Assembly (NCBI GenBank): GCA_907165065.1
Contig: OU015541.1
Coordinates: forward strand, 12,639,001 to 12,703,000
Direction: 5' to 3'
Origin: Caprimulgus europaeus
Lineage: Eukaryota > Chordata > Aves > Caprimulgiformes > Caprimulgidae
Length of the DNA: 64,000 nucleotides
The notes beneath the pieces are model-generated. The model made no database searches. It was given only the letters and a program-made list of their open reading frames with translations, and was not told where the DNA came from. This document shows, piece after piece, positions 12,987 to 26,497 of the stretch (positions are counted from its first letter, which is position 1; every line of letters starts with the position of its first letter). A program made the position numbers and the translations under genes.

Positions 12987-15900
12987 CCTTTACCTTCCCT
13001 TTTAGTTGGAAGGAAGAGTACTTGGGTAGTGATAAAACCACCCAACCACCCCCTCTGTTCTTGGAAAGTATTTCCTAAGTGTTGCTGCCTGCAAATACCA
13101 GTTGTTCTCTGCTTGAATGAACCCCACCTTGGGAGCTTTGTGGTGTGTTGGGGGTGTCTCAGCCCAAAGTGTGTGGTACCTGCCTGTTTGTGATGGCCAT
13201 GCTGAGGTGCTCAGGGCTCCCTCTGAAGCTGCAGGCAGGGTCCTGCCTGGGAGACCTCAGCCACAAACCAGGGTGGGAGCTGAGGGCTGCTGTTGATGGG
13301 GGATTTGCAGCTGGGAGAGTAGGGGGGTGATGTTGGTGGAGCAGCACCAGGGAGTGAATGAGAGGAGCGAAGATCTATCAGGAAAACAACTGTAAAGTTA
13401 AATCCATCAGAGGCTGTGGGTTTGTTGTTGTTGTTTTGGGGTTTTTTCTCATTTGGTGGGAGGAGGAAGGAGAGGGGGCTCCTGGTACTTTGATTCACCA
13501 GACTAAAGAGCTCATGTTAACATTCGCTTTTTAAGATACAGCGTCGGCCTGCGTGTAAAATGAGCTTTGAAGTGCAGAGCTGAGAGACCCCAGGGGAAAG
13601 CATGTCTTCTACTACCAACTGCCAGTGCACTTCAGGAACTTTATTTTAATGTTTAGTGAAAACTTTTTCTGTGTGAGCAAAAAGAATCGCTGGCCTGAGA
13701 CATTCCCTGGCCATGGCAGGAGGCTTCAGTGCTCCTCCGTCCTCCTGCTCCCCCTCTGAACAGCATCTTGAACCCACAGGTGAGGTGGGAGGAGGACCAG
13801 CCTGTGGTGATGGTCGCTGCCAAGGCTCTGTGAATAAGTCACAGTGTGTTGTAGCTATTTGTGTTGTAGAGGAGTGACGTGGCAAGGTTTTTTTAGTGTT
13901 GAGGTGACTTACAGCCCAAGGCTGCCCTTGGATTTCAGTAATATGCTGGGTTTTCGTTCTTCAAAAGGGTCTTAGATGCTTTTGGAAAGCATTCTATAAT
14001 TCTGTTTTAATAAATAAGTAAAATTAGTGTGTTATACACATTTACCTCTGTATATTTACTTTAAATATATTTATATTTGGAGCAAGTGGACCCATCCTTT
14101 CCTGTCTTTAATCTACTTTGCACAAAGAGATTTTTTTATGGGAGATACAAGCCTGCAGACCTCTTCTCCCTCTCCTTCTAGCAGTGCTATGCATCCTTGC
14201 TCCCACGTGCTGCCTTTGCTTGACAGGGTCCCAAAATACATCCAGTACATGGACAGCTCTGTTCTGAGCACAAGTGGTTAGAGGAAAATCCCCATCTCCT
14301 GCACGTGGTTATTCCTGTCTGTAGGGCTAGAAGCTGTAGACTGCTTGAGAAGGGTCACAGATCTTGATGTTTTGGGTCTTCAAATCAAATCCTGCTGAGG
14401 GTGACAGTGATATGACAAGGACTACATATCATGGCTATTCTCACTATAGAGCTGTGGGCTGGTCTACAAAAGGTCTTGTAGATGTTGGTATCATAACAGT
14501 CTCCCCAGCAGTGGTGTGGGGTTGAAATTTTGTCAATAGTTGCAATAGAAAAGCCATTGTTGGAAAAAGCAATGGCAATCTGGCTTCCATAAGAGAAGCA
14601 AGCAAGCAAGCTGAGGTGATGGCTCTGGGGCAGCTGTACCACTGTGAGCAATGCAGAATAAATGGAGAAGCCTTCTCCTCCATAGCTGTCCAAGTCATCT
14701 CTTCCTCAAAGCTCCTCCCTTGCTGCACAGCTCAGTCCCTCTGTTGCTGTAGGGGGATCTATCTCCTCTTTCAGGAACTTGAATAATTTGCTGTAACCCT
14801 TGGCTATTGTTGAAATTCTCAAACGTGTGGAATTTGTCTATAAATTGTAGATGTTACCTGCCAGTCTACAGTTATGATGGTAAGGAAGAACCAGGAAAGG
14901 CAGGGGTGGACCACAGCAGTGTGGCTGATGCTGCTGGTGAGGCAGAGGCCAGCAGGGTAGCCAGTCTGGCTCTAGCTGTTATCTCTGTATCTAAAGTGAA
15001 AACAGTGTGAGGACCTGATGTGTTCACTGAGAGCCAGGACAGGGTGGACAGTAGGGATTTCTACCTGCCAATTTTCAGTTACAAGTCCATGAGATCTCCA
15101 CAAAGCAAATATGCAGAGCAAGCAGGAGATGTGGAACCTTCTTGTCTTTCTAAAATGACCTCCTGAACAAACAAGACATAGCCTCAGCTCTCAGGAGTCC
15201 TTGGACCAAACACTGATATTTCTATCCACAGCCCTGGACCTGCACCAGCTAATTGCTCTCCTTGCAAGGGTCTCTCAACTTCACAAAATTATGCACAACT
15301 TCATAAGGGTTCATTAGATATTCTTGTCTAGAGACCATGGCAGGTTAAAGGACTTGTCTAAGGCTAGAGAAAGAGGCCAGCATCAATGCTGTGGTTAGAC
15401 ATTTGCAGTTCTTGGCTTTGAGATTTGAGGATCTGAGAATGGCTGGTGCAGAATGAAATACGAGCACCCTGAATTTTTTATGTTGCAGTTCAAGTCTATT
15501 TGGGCTGGTTTCATCAAAGGAATAACCGGGAGAGATATTTTTCATTTGTAGAATCTTAATGAATACAGGACACTGCTATTCATTATTTATCTGCTTTCAC
15601 ATTTTAATTAATAGTTCTACTGGCCATTTCTGATTTTTTTTTTTTCTATATTTATAGAAAGCCATCACTTCAGAGATATTGAATCATGCTGCTGTCCGTT
15701 ACCTTTCGTCAAATTTCATTAATATTAGGACAGACTCAATTTTGCTACAACTTTTAAGTACATAAATGGAGAAGAATGTAATCTATTTTTCTATTTCTTT
15801 GAGTCCTGTCAAAAGTTTGTGGTTTTCCTTCCCCCAAACGCCTTTACAATGCAGCTGAGATAAATCTACCAAGGAAGCTGGTTCTCTTGTGTGGGAAGGA

Positions 15901-16309
15901 ACCACTAGAGGACACCACCATGAAGCAAACAGGCACAGCCATAAACTGAGAAACTGGGGAAAAAGAGATGGAAAAATGCTGTTTTCTAATGTTCCCTGAG
16001 ATGGGTGGTGCTAATCCAGCCCCTCCTCATTGCCAGCCACCAGGCATGGGCTGGGAACGCACAGCTCTTTGCAAGACCTCTTCATCCTTATTTCTCATGA
16101 TGCTAGACCAGGTGTGCCTAGAGCAACTTCTTCCAGAAGCTCTGCAGAGCTACTCTCATTGACCTGGAGAAGCTCCAGGACCCTGCTGCAGGGTAGAGGT
16201 GTGGGTGAGGTGACATTTCTCACCATGTGAGCCCTTCCCACCCCTTCAGTACTGAACTTCAGTGATTTATGCAGAACAGTCTTTCTAGCTTGACCAATGC
16301 AAACCTGTA
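12987..16309. other. Unique non-coding DNA between two LTR fragments
   Basis: I looked for retroviral internal sequence between the two LTR copies. There is no primer-binding-site-like sequence directly after 12986 and no gag/pol-like reading frame, and the frames stay at about 117 codons or fewer. The stretch therefore looks like ordinary host DNA. Small simple repeats include a GTT/TTG patch at about 13420-13436 and a T12 run at 15634-15645. The AT-rich part at 15540-15800 is discussed as a possible conserved element. Confidence 0.6.
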
Positions 16310-16472
16310 GAACAGCAGGGACAGGTTGCACAGAGAGTTTATCAGGGCAGGGTGGAGGAAAAACCTCTTGATCTTTTGAAGCTAATGGGAAAGATGATGG
16401 AAATGTAGTTTGGGGTTGGACTAGATGATGTTCAGAAGTCCCTTCCACCCCCTACCCTTCTGTGATTCTGTA
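16310..16472 (+). mobile_element. CR1 LINE 3' end
   Basis: The terminal 60 bp (16411-16472) are a clear CR1 tail: 'ggggttggactagatgatg', then 'tcccttccacccc', then 'ttctgtgattctgt'. Upstream, the 'acaggttgcacagagag' block at about 16320 also resembles CR1, so the copy probably starts near 16310 but is more decayed there. It belongs to a different CR1 subfamily from the copy at 9447, judged by the different bases before the terminal repeat. Non-coding. Confidence 0.85.
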
Positions 16473-17740
16473 AAGCAGACCTCTTCCTTAAAAAAAATGG
16501 TTTCAAGAGCAAGGAAAGGTTTAGAAAACTTTCAAATGATGGATTGAAAAACAGGATAATGAAGTCAATAAAGCAATTAGGGCTGGGAGGTGACACAACT
16601 GTGAACATTTTCCTTGTGTGGCACTGGCACCCAAACCAGGTACAGGGATTTCTTCCACCTGTGAAAAAAAAACAACAGCAGAAAAACCCCATTTCAAGCA
16701 TTTTTTTTTAACTATTCAAGGAAAATTTTCTATGGCAGTATTAGAACATAAGCAAGCATCTGCAGAAGAATCAGATCATAAAGCTTCATTCTTGGGCCCT
16801 TGGCTATAAACCAGAAGTCTTTAGAGCAGCGAGTTCATGGTCGCTTTCACAAAGCTCTGCAATATTAAATGCAAAATTCCCATGAAACCCAACTGAAAAA
16901 GTTGCCTCTTTTCCACCTGGCTTTCACCTCTGTGTGGTGTGGTGGGTGTCAGAGGAGCAGTGAGTGCTCAGACTTCTTTAAAGGTCTTTTAAACCCACAA
17001 AAACTACCTGAGTCATGTGAAATCTGGGCTCCTCTGACCATGGTGGCCAGGCTCCATTGATCGCTTTGGTTGCAACAGGGTTTTGTGTTTGGCCTTTGGC
17101 TTCCCTGTGTTATTCTCTATATTGATACAGCTAAACCTCCACATGCCAGGGATTTCAGGAAGTGGAAAAGCATTAGGAAAATGCTCCACTTATCTCTAAA
17201 ATGCTTTTTTTAAATGGTTTTGAGTTTGCTTTGGAAAAAAACAAATCACATATACACAAATGTACCAGCCCACGAAGGCTCTTCTTAATGTGAGAAGCTT
17301 TGTCTGTGAGTGGCAGGGCTGTGCCAAGCCTGGGGGCACTTTTTCTAAGTAATTTTAACCAAATCCACCCGTTATTTGTTCCTCAACATTTCCCCTCAAA
17401 ATAGCAAAAAAACCTCCAAACATTTTTGTTAAAAACGATAAACAAAAAGGTTATTTTTTTTGTTGTTAAACTTCCAGCATTTTCAGGCCTAAAGTTGAAT
17501 GTATAACAGAAGATTTAAAAAATTATAATACTTGTGATTTCCAAGGTGAAACTTTTCTACTCTTTTAATTAATACATTAAAAAATTTGAAGCTTTATTTT
17601 ATTTTATTTTTTTTCCCCCTTTATTGGAATGAAAAGAGCTTGGGAAATATTTAGACAGATTCCTAATAAATCTGCTGGAACAGTGTGGGTTGTCTGGTTT
17701 TTGTTTTTGTTTTTTTGGTTTGTGGTTTTTTTTTCCCCTG
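16473..17740. other. AT-rich unique DNA, no gene seen
   Basis: No coding or repeat-family signal was recognised. The stretch contains many short A and T runs (for example 17400-17600) and a T/G-rich low-complexity patch (about 17690-17735) directly before the second LTR fragment. Reading frames are short. Confidence 0.6.
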
Positions 17741-17979
17741 GCTGGGACAGGCTAAGCATCGGCTGGCGGGTGGTGAGCAACTGTACTGGGCATCACTCAT
17801 TTGTATATTCTGTTATTACTATTATTATCATTACTATTTTATTTCAATTAGTAAATAGTTTTTATCTCAACCCACATGTTTTCTTACTTTTACCTTTTCA
17901 ATTCTCTCCCCTGTTCCCTGGGGGGGGAAGTGAGAGAGCAACAGTGTCTGGCTGCAGCCAAAGGAGTGAAACCACCACA
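17741..17979 (+). mobile_element. 3' part of a second LTR, same family as 12358-12986
   Basis: This fragment shares with the first LTR the 'ggtggtgagcaa' block, 'catcactcatttgtatattc', the ATT-rich tract, 'tctcaaccca', 'attctctcccc', and the ending ACCACCACA. By eye the best-aligned 75 bp are about 85-90% identical between the two copies. The first roughly 350 bp of the LTR are absent, replaced by T/G-rich DNA. Both copies point the same way and lie about 4.8 kb apart. With no internal retroviral sequence between them, two independent insertions are more likely than one provirus. Confidence 0.85.
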
Positions 17980-20900
17980 TGAGGTTTTTCTTATCTGTGT
18001 ATTGTTTAGTTGAGGGGTTTTTGTTGTTTTTGTTAGTTTGGGGGTGTTTTTGGGGTGTTTAACCCATGCTGTGATCACGTCTCTCTACCTGTCTTGCTTT
18101 TGCAGCCTGGGCCCAGCCCAGGGGGCTGATAACCCCAATTTCTGTCTGAGCTGCGGTTTTTGGAGCGACTCATCCTGTTCTGTCCTTCCGTGAGACAGTC
18201 ACCAGAGGGGGACAAAGCCCCACGCATGGCATGGAGTGACACTCCTTCCTCCACCGAAAAACTCCTTCCAACAGCATGCCAGGCTGGGAGATGCTTCTGG
18301 AGTCGCAGGTTCCCATCTGCACCCCTGGGTGCCCTGAGCCCCAGCGCTGGGCTGAGGCTGGTGGCAGGCTGCCTGCTGCCATTGCATGGCACCACTGTCC
18401 CTTCAGCCTGCAAAAGATGTGTGTGCTTTAAAAAAAGCCACCCAAAACCCCCCAAAAACCACCACCACCAGCCCTTAAAATGATTTGTAGATTTGCTGGG
18501 GGTAAAATAGAAGATTGAGCTCATATTGCAAACCCAGTTTCACAACTGCTCAATTTTTCCTTTCATTGCAACAAAAATGCTGTTTAAAAAGCCCTGTTGG
18601 TGTGTACAGAGATATCTGCTCTCCCTGGTTTTGATCTGATTCACTGAAAACTGGAACACAGCTGATGTCCAGGTATTTAAAGTCGAATCACCCATCCAGG
18701 AGAAGAATTTGCAACCTATGGTATTAAAAATGAGAGGAGAAGCAAATTTGAGTATTTGGCTTTTTCAATAGCTAGCTATGCCTGATTGGAACCTGTAGGG
18801 AAAACAAACACAATTATTTGTGTGAGATTGAATTTCATTTCTAACAGAAAATATGAAATCTGTCACTTGCATGCTCACCAGAAGCTGGGTGAGCAGGAGG
18901 ATGGGCTGGAGGATGCTCCAGCAGCGGTGCTGGTGGGTACCAGCAGTAGTAGCCTGCCCTGAGTCAGGGTGTGAGCACAGACACCTGTGTCCTGTCCCAC
19001 TGCCATGTGTGTCCCCTAAAATGTGGGTCACCCACGGGGCAGGACTCAGCTCCCTCCCAAAAAGGATGGAGATGGCAAAGCAGGTCCTCCAAACTGAGGA
19101 GCCAGGGCTGTCCCTGAGGGCACGTACTGCAGGCTGCAAGCCTGGATTTGGTTGCTTGGCCAGCCAAGCCTGATAGAGAGAAATCTGTGAGACTTTAAGA
19201 CATATAAATAATATTTGGCTTGAGTCAATTTCCTCAGAGCTGGACAGCTTGCTGCTGAATGGAGTGGGGTTTTTTTCTCCAGATCCTCAGAGTCAGACCC
19301 TCGCCCGGATCCAGCTGTCCCTGGTAATTAAATTTTAATACCTCAAGCTGGGAGTTTGTATTGGTGTTTGAAGTGAAGCATGTTAGTGGCCCCAGCGTGG
19401 TCACCAGCAGGCTTTGAAGCTCCATGTCTCTGCCAAGGATGACTGGGGATGGTCCCACCTCTGTGGGTGCAGCTGCTGTGCTCGGTCCCAGCTGAACCCG
19501 TGCAGCAGTTGTCCATTGATTTAGGGAATCAATGAGTTATCTCCTGTGCAGGCAGGAGGGACTGGGAAGCTAATGAGGGTTTCTTCTGGTGGATCTATGG
19601 AATGCCTTAAATATTCTCGAGACAGCCACAAAGTGGTGACCATGGTGATGTTCAGGCAGCTGATGACAGCTCTGCTGCTTGTGTGGTGGCACCCACTGAT
19701 GTGGTCCCAGCACCAGGGATGGGATAGGGGACATGGAGCTCCCCACAGCCCGTCCTGAGCAGCAGCATCCCACAGACTTGGAGCAGGTCCTGAGGATCAA
19801 AGCCAGGGGAAGTCATGAGCCAGAGGGTCTCCTCTGCTGTAGGGGAAAGAGGAGTTTAAGATGAAGGAGGTGACTAGAAAACCAACCCTGCTGATATGCA
19901 AGACTCTCTTCCTGCTCCTTAAACCATTTCTCTGTAACTACAGTGCAAACAGAAGGCCTGGGGAATTATTGTGTGGTTTTGTGGGTGTAAATTTAACCTG
20001 TTGTTCCCATGCAGTTACACAGTGAAGGAAGACTTTTTCCTTTGAGTTTTTCTCCTGAACTCACTGCTCTCAGTTTCTCCATGAGTTCAGTACAGCCAGT
20101 TAACAGTCACCTGAGTGGGAAACCGCTCTGGAGGCAGGGGCTGGCACTGCTGTGGAGTAGACCTGGTCTGCAGGAGGATGTGGGGAGAAGCAGCGAATGG
20201 TTTTGCAGATACAGAGTGTGACCAAGCCCAAAACACAGGGTAAGGGATGCACAGTGCAGTCAGGAGGTCTCCCGAGGCTTCTGAGAGCCTTCTTGTCCCC
20301 ACCCAAACCATGGTGGTTAATGAGATCCAAAGGGATACTGGAGCTGACAACTGCTGTGGTTATGAGGTGGGGGTTTATACAAGAAGCCTGAGGGAGGACA
20401 GCACTGGTTTCACTTCTCCAGAGCTCTGCTGGCCAGAGCTTACTGCGCTGAAGCACTGATCTCTCTCACAAGTTAACACAGAACAATGATGCAAATGTGT
20501 CTTAGGGACACTCTTTTTGCATTTTTATTTCTGACTTTAGCATATTGTACAAAAAGCCATAAAACTCAGCTCATATTAATTGATTTATCGTAAGAGAAGT
20601 TTCCATGGAATTAGAGCAGCTTCCTCAGTCAGCTGGCCATAATAATAACCTGAATTTTTTCACCAGCTTGTCTGTTCACCCTTAAGCACTAAAACAAATT
20701 CAGTGCAGATGTGACTTGCTGAAACAACCCCACAGCTCAGGAGGAAAGAGGTAGCTCCAAACAGCTTTGAATGTGTGTGTGCTTACATGTCTGTGTGTGT
20801 AATACATCGAGCAAACCTCTGCTGCTGCGTGAGCTGCAGAACAGACGACTTGCAAAAGGCACTCAGGTAAGTTATAAATTGTTTCCTGTCACCCGTGCTG

Positions 20901-23900
20901 CAGTCTCGTTCTGCTGTTCCACTCCTTCCTGTTACATTTGTTTCCTCCCTCTGTCCCTTTCCCTGTAAGAAAGCAAAGCCACAAGTGCTGGTGCTGAAGG
21001 CCCCGTACTCATGCCCAGCTCAGGGTGTTTTTAGTAGAATCCCCCAGGTTTGGGCTGCTTGGCTCTCACAAATAAACCAACCAACAAAGCCCATTGCTGA
21101 GCAGCTCATTTTCTACTGCTTGGATAAAGATGCTGTCTGAAGCAGCTTCGTCTTTCCCGTTTATCTTTTATTTCCCACACGTACACTCCATAGCATAAGG
21201 TGACCTGCTGAGAATTAAACCTGCCAGTGGCTTTGGACTTGCCTCCACTGCAATAGCTGATGTTTTGTTCCAAGTCCCACATCATCCACAATCTTTTGGG
21301 ATTGTCATTCCTGGGCACACCCCCTCTGAGGTCGGTGAGGAAAGCTGGAGGTGTATATTTTTGCCCACAAAGACCCAGGTGTCATCTGGAGTGTCAAAGG
21401 GGCCTTGACTTGCTCTTGGCATGGGCATAAGCACAATGCCTCCTGCATTTTGAAGGAGACTGTGGAAATTAATAGGCCAAGTAGGTTTGGGGCAATAAAG
21501 ATTGAAAGGATTATTCTTTTCTTTCTCTTGTTTTCCTTCTTGACGTCCATTGGATCCATTTTGTCTTTGGACAGTGGAGGAGATGAGTGGAAAATTATGA
21601 TATAGAATAGAAAGCCCCAGACTTTCCTATTTCCAACAAGGGAAAATTACTTTAGTAATTTTTTACTTTAGTAAAAAAAAAAACAAACAACTTTTAGTAA
21701 TTTTTTAGTAATTAAAAGTACTTTATTGTGCTGAAGCTTTCCATAGCGCCCCCACGGGGCTTGGGGATGCTCTAGGTACCTTGCTGCTACAATACTACTG
21801 CAGCTGGTGATGCTTTGACCATAGGAGAAGGCTGCTTTTAAAATTTGATGGTTGTGTGCCTAAATCTTGCCTTGTGGCAACGAGGCCCAGGTGATTTTTG
21901 ATGTTGTGTAGGTACTTTGAGTCAGTCCAGGCTGTTTTTGTCAGTATAAAAGTGCATCTTGTTCGCAGCTGAGATAAGCACTGGGATCCTTTCTTACAGA
22001 AAACATGGATCAGAAGGGGAATGTCTGGAGGATCTGCAGAGCCCTATCAGTCATGCCAAAGTCCAGCTCTGGTCACTGCCCTGATGTGAGTGGGAAGGGA
22101 AGGTGTCCCGTGTGCGTCCCGCTGTCCCTCGGGGTGATGCTGCTGGGGCAGGATTTACCAGCCAGCACAGGAAAAGGTGGGCACCTGCAGGACTCATTGC
22201 TTGCCCGTGTGGAGATGATACCTGGCCAAGAGGGACCTGCGCTTTAGTGACCTATGTCTGTGCCAGGTACTTGTGGGGAGGAAAAAACTCCATATTATTT
22301 CCTTAAGAATGGGAAAATTGCTCTCAATGAAGGATTATAAAGAAAAGATTCATAAGTGTGATGACAATATCTGATTTGGTATCATAATATGAGAAATTCT
22401 TTTCTTTTCCCAGGAAAACGTGTGAGATTTCAGGAGGAAGAGCTAGAATCTGGACACTTTTGCTAACCAGTCATTTAATTTTGTTTACTTTAACAAAATT
22501 AATATTTTCCTGCAATGATTTTAAAAAATAGTTCATCTAACTTTGATCATTTTTTGATTGAACTTTAAAAATATCTTTCTGACCTTTTTTAAAAAATCAA
22601 GAAAATATATGAAAGTTACTTTTTCCTCTGATCAGCTTCCATTTAATAGCTGTGTATTCTTCAAAGGGACAGTTATATCAAACTTTTTCTAATGAGCTCC
22701 ATGGAGTGGACATGGCCAAGAAAAGTGTCTGGCTTAGGTCTTGCTTGTTTTCAATTCTCCCATCTGTGGAATAAGTGGAGAAGTAATTTTATAGATGACA
22801 GGATGAGATAGTGAAGAAAATATGTCAGAAAGAAGCCCCTTATATCTGTTTTTGTTTGTTTGGTTGGATTTTTTTTGGCAGAGATCTGAAGACAGCTCTC
22901 AGTCTCGTACAACAGCATTACATCCTACTAATTGTGGCCACTCCTTGATTTTATTCTGCCCTGATATGTCTGAAAAATTACTTCTACTGTTTAGGTATTG
23001 ACATTATTCTGTAGTTTTGGAAATTTATTCAGGCTTGTTCTGGGTTTGAGCTTCTCCAAGGTCTAGAGGTTGTCAGGACTCTGTCTGGGTTAATCTCTGG
23101 GGAGGGAAGTGAAAGCACTCTGTGTTGTTTCTGTGTCTTTAGAACATAACTTCAGACCTCTCTTGTTCAGTGCCTTGGAAAATAACTGATGACAAAAGAG
23201 ATTTGGAGTTTGGATAAGATAAGAATTAAATTGAATATTTGTCCTGAACCAACAATGCACTTGAAGTATTCGGGAGATTTAAAGAGTTGTGCTTGCTTTT
23301 AAAATAGTTTTTCTGTTTTCTTCATCTCCTAAAATTCTCTATGCTGATGTTGTCCTCGAGCACTAACACAATCAACAGTCCCAAACTCCACAGGACAACA
23401 GGAAATTCGTCTCTTTAAAAAAAAATATATATAATGGTGAACATTCCCATCCTTCTTTTGTCATGGCCGGAGTTACAAACACCACGTGTGACTCAAAGCC
23501 TTTGGAGATATTTTTATCATTTGCCAAGAAAGGGATGACTTCACAGAGGTGCTGATTTGAGAGATGGACCCAAGCTGTTATGGATGAACCCAAGTTCATA
23601 TTGTCCCAGCTCTTCAAAGCACTGCAGCCTAGCTGTAAGCACATGCTTCCATTTACCAGACTGGCCAAAGCACTTAAAGTCCATGTGATTAACCATGTGC
23701 AAGTGCACCCCTGACCAGGAGTTACCTGCTGCAGTCCCAGGCTGGTATCTCTGAGCCTTCTTGCTTTGGTGACTTACAGCTTATTCCTCTTGGACCAAGG
23801 CCTAGTGCTTTCCTCCCTGGAGATGATTCCCATAATTCCTGTGTAATTAGATTAGCTCTAACTAGACCTACCTACAACAGATAGAATAAATTGTTTCTAA

Positions 23901-26094
23901 CCTCCCCAGATCCTGTTGAAAGTGATGCCTGTGGTCCCTCCACATGGGAGCTTGTGCTCAGCAGAGATCACAGTGACAGAAAATAACCTTTTTAGAATGA
24001 AGAGTTATATAACGTTAACGGCAGGACCAGTGAAACTTAAGAGAAGAAAAATGTATTAAATGATAAGGAGTCTCTTTGCTTTTATTGTCTGAATCCAGTA
24101 AACTGGAGTTCAGAAACTAGGAGGTTCATCAGGAGCTTGGGGCAGATACTGAAATGACTGGTGCTCCACTGACTCTTTGTATTTATTTAAAAGGCACTAG
24201 AAAAAACCACTGCATTTTCTGACAAACCTGCCAATAAATTTGCTCAGTAGGCACCAGTACTGAGCAGCATGAGGACATGGCTGACAGATAATAGTCCTAC
24301 ATGTTTGTAAGCAACTCAAAATCCATTACCATGGAATCAAAATTAGGTCAGAGTTTAAGGAAGCACTGAATCAGGTCTAGAATCTAGGATATGTGTTGTG
24401 ATATGCTACCTAGTAATGAGCTACAAGAAAATTTATCTTCCTCAGGTTGTATTTCCAGTTAGCACAGAGTTAAAGTTAAAGAATTAGTATATTTGTGGCA
24501 AATTAAATATTATGCTTTCAAGCAAGTGACTGTCCTTATTTAATACCCCACTTTATATTTAGAGTAGCTACAGAGGCACATCCTATACATGCTCAGTAGA
24601 GCCAGCTGAATTATATGTTTAAAATAATTCATCAGATAAATTCATTGCCATGAATAATCTGCATTCAGATCATGACCTTTACCCAAGCCGTGCTTTTTCC
24701 AGAGCTCAGGGCTTTCAGCTGCTGCTGAGAAGAGTAAAGAGCACAGAGAAGCTTTCCTCGTGCCTCCTCCGCGCCAGCAGCAGTGCTCATTTTGGGAGCA
24801 GGGCAGGAAAGCCTCTGCCCAGGGGATGTTTCAGACTGGGTTTTCAGGAGGATTTTCTGAGCATGGTGCTGGAGTGGTGTCTTAAGTACTGACAAGAGGC
24901 TGGGAACACAGTGTCCTTACCGCAGTGAGCTGAGCTACAACTGCGTGTATGGAGCCTGGGCTTTGCCAGCACCCTCTCTCTGGGGTGACGCTTGCTTCCA
25001 CCACCCGTGGACTCGGAGCAGAAGTGCAGACCCCAGACCTGAGCTGATGTGCAGCATCTTGCCAAGCCACAGTCACTGACTCATGTATTTGAGCCCTGGG
25101 TGAGGGCAGAAGAGAGGGATCTGCTCCCAGATCCTGTCCCCAGCTCAAGGCACTGTTGGTGGCTCTTGTCCCCAAGCCTGGGCTGCAGAGGTGACTCCAT
25201 CCAGGCTGGGGACAATGCTGGAGTTGTGTTAGTTTTTCTCTCACAGTTGCTGGGCTCTGGGAAATGAGGCAGAGCAGCCTGGCCACAGGTGATGTAGGTC
25301 CCTATATTCACTGAAACAGCTGGCTTCTTGTCCCAGCACTAACCTGGTGGGAACACCACTAATGAAACAGCTCTCTGCTGATGGCAGCTCTCGCTGTGCC
25401 AGCTGAACTCATTTTGCACACCTTAGTGCATCAGAGAGAAGAGGATAAAATTAAAATAGCATCAGGCCCACGGACAGCAGCTTAGAGAAACGCAGATTAG
25501 AGCTGCCAGCGGTTGTAGGCCTTGGTAGGTTTTACTTATCACGCCAAAAATTAATAGGAAATAAAAGAGCTTGAAAGCAACAGGGCTGTGAAGTGTCAGG
25601 AGCAAGAACTGAGTCAGAGATTTCCTTTTAGCAAATATTATATCTTAATATTAGAGAAGTTTGGCCTTAGTGATTTTAGAAGCAAATTTTAGCATTTATA
25701 GTGAAAAACATTTCCATTCTCTCTCATTTACTTTCTGTAGTTTCTCAGAGCTTTGTGCTGTTCTCTCACACACACGTGCTTTCTGAACACTGCAATGTTC
25801 ATTTTTTTTACTTCTTGTGTTTCAGATCATAAGTAAAATTTTGTATAATCCACAGCTGTGGGAGTGGGATTCCCCTGTGGCACATTCCCCAGGTCCTCTG
25901 GCTCATCTAGGTGAAGGAGAACTTCAGAGGTTATAAGTCCTGGGGTTGCTGTGGCAGGGTCTGTTTAGCTCAGGAGACTTTGAGGCTTTGATAGACCAGG
26001 TCACCCAAGGAGCTGGTGGTCCTGCAAAATGAGCAGAAAAACTCAGTCTTGGTGTTGGATTAGACATAGGGTCTAGTCCTGAATTTATTGTTCC
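17980..26094. other. Long unique non-coding stretch, no gene seen
   Basis: About 8 kb with no recognised exon or mobile element. GC-richer patches near 18100-18470, 18850-19160, 22000-22260 and 24900-25270 give overlapping frames of 70-149 codons on both strands. They are without domains and read as chance. AT-rich blocks lie at 20505-20720, 21650-21722 and 22440-22620. A GT-rich patch lies at 20772-20801. A strong splice-donor-like CAG/GTAAGT is at 20864-20872, but no matching exon could be defined. Confidence 0.55.
21651..21722. repeat. AT-rich local repeat of TTTAGTAATTTTTTA-type units
   Basis: The motif TTTAGTAATTTTTTA recurs (near 21651 and 21692) around an A11 run with AAAC steps (21675-21690). 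The block then ends in TAGTAATTAAAAGTACTTTA. It looks like a local slippage or duplication product, not a transposon. Confidence 0.6.
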
Positions 26095-26220
26095 CCCTCT
26101 GGATGAATTCATTGCCTCAGTTTCCCTGTCTGTAAAATGGGGGACTAGTAATGATATCTCAATGTAAAAGTTTGCAGAGCAAATGAGAAGCTCAAAGCAA
26201 AAGATGTTCTGTAGAAAATG
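26095..26220 (+). mobile_element. MIR-type SINE relic
   Basis: The core at 26112-26145 has the hallmark 'gcctcagtttccctgtctg' then 'taaaatggggga', the conserved segment of MIR-family SINEs of amniotes. It continues into 'aatgatatctca' and 'gcaaatgagaagctc', matching the downstream MIR layout with many changes. It is an ancient fossil copy with no internal promoter left that I can recognise. Confidence 0.75.
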
Positions 26221-26497
26221 CCTGTGAAGGAAAACAGAAAGAATTTCAGCATTCAGTGTGGTGGTGTATAGTGAGGTTTATTTGCTGTTTCAGCTTATTT
26301 ATTCTCTTGTTGGGCCATTGAACAATAGCCAGTGAAGGGGGAAGACCTCATATTTTTTTACAGGATATGACTGTTCCCGTGTCCTTGAAGCAATTACCCA
26401 GCAGCAGGTTGGTGGTGCAGAATGCAGCAGCTTTGAATCCGTCCTGTTAGGGCGTTTATGACCACTGCAAACACAAGTGGGACTGAGTGGGACTTGT

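Noticed and set aside
12987-17740. Possible retroviral internal region between two LTRs
   Set aside because: No primer binding site, gag, protease, reverse transcriptase, integrase or envelope-like sequence was recognised.
18100-18470. Possible CpG-island promoter
   Set aside because: GC is moderately raised, but CpG sites are few and the patch is short.
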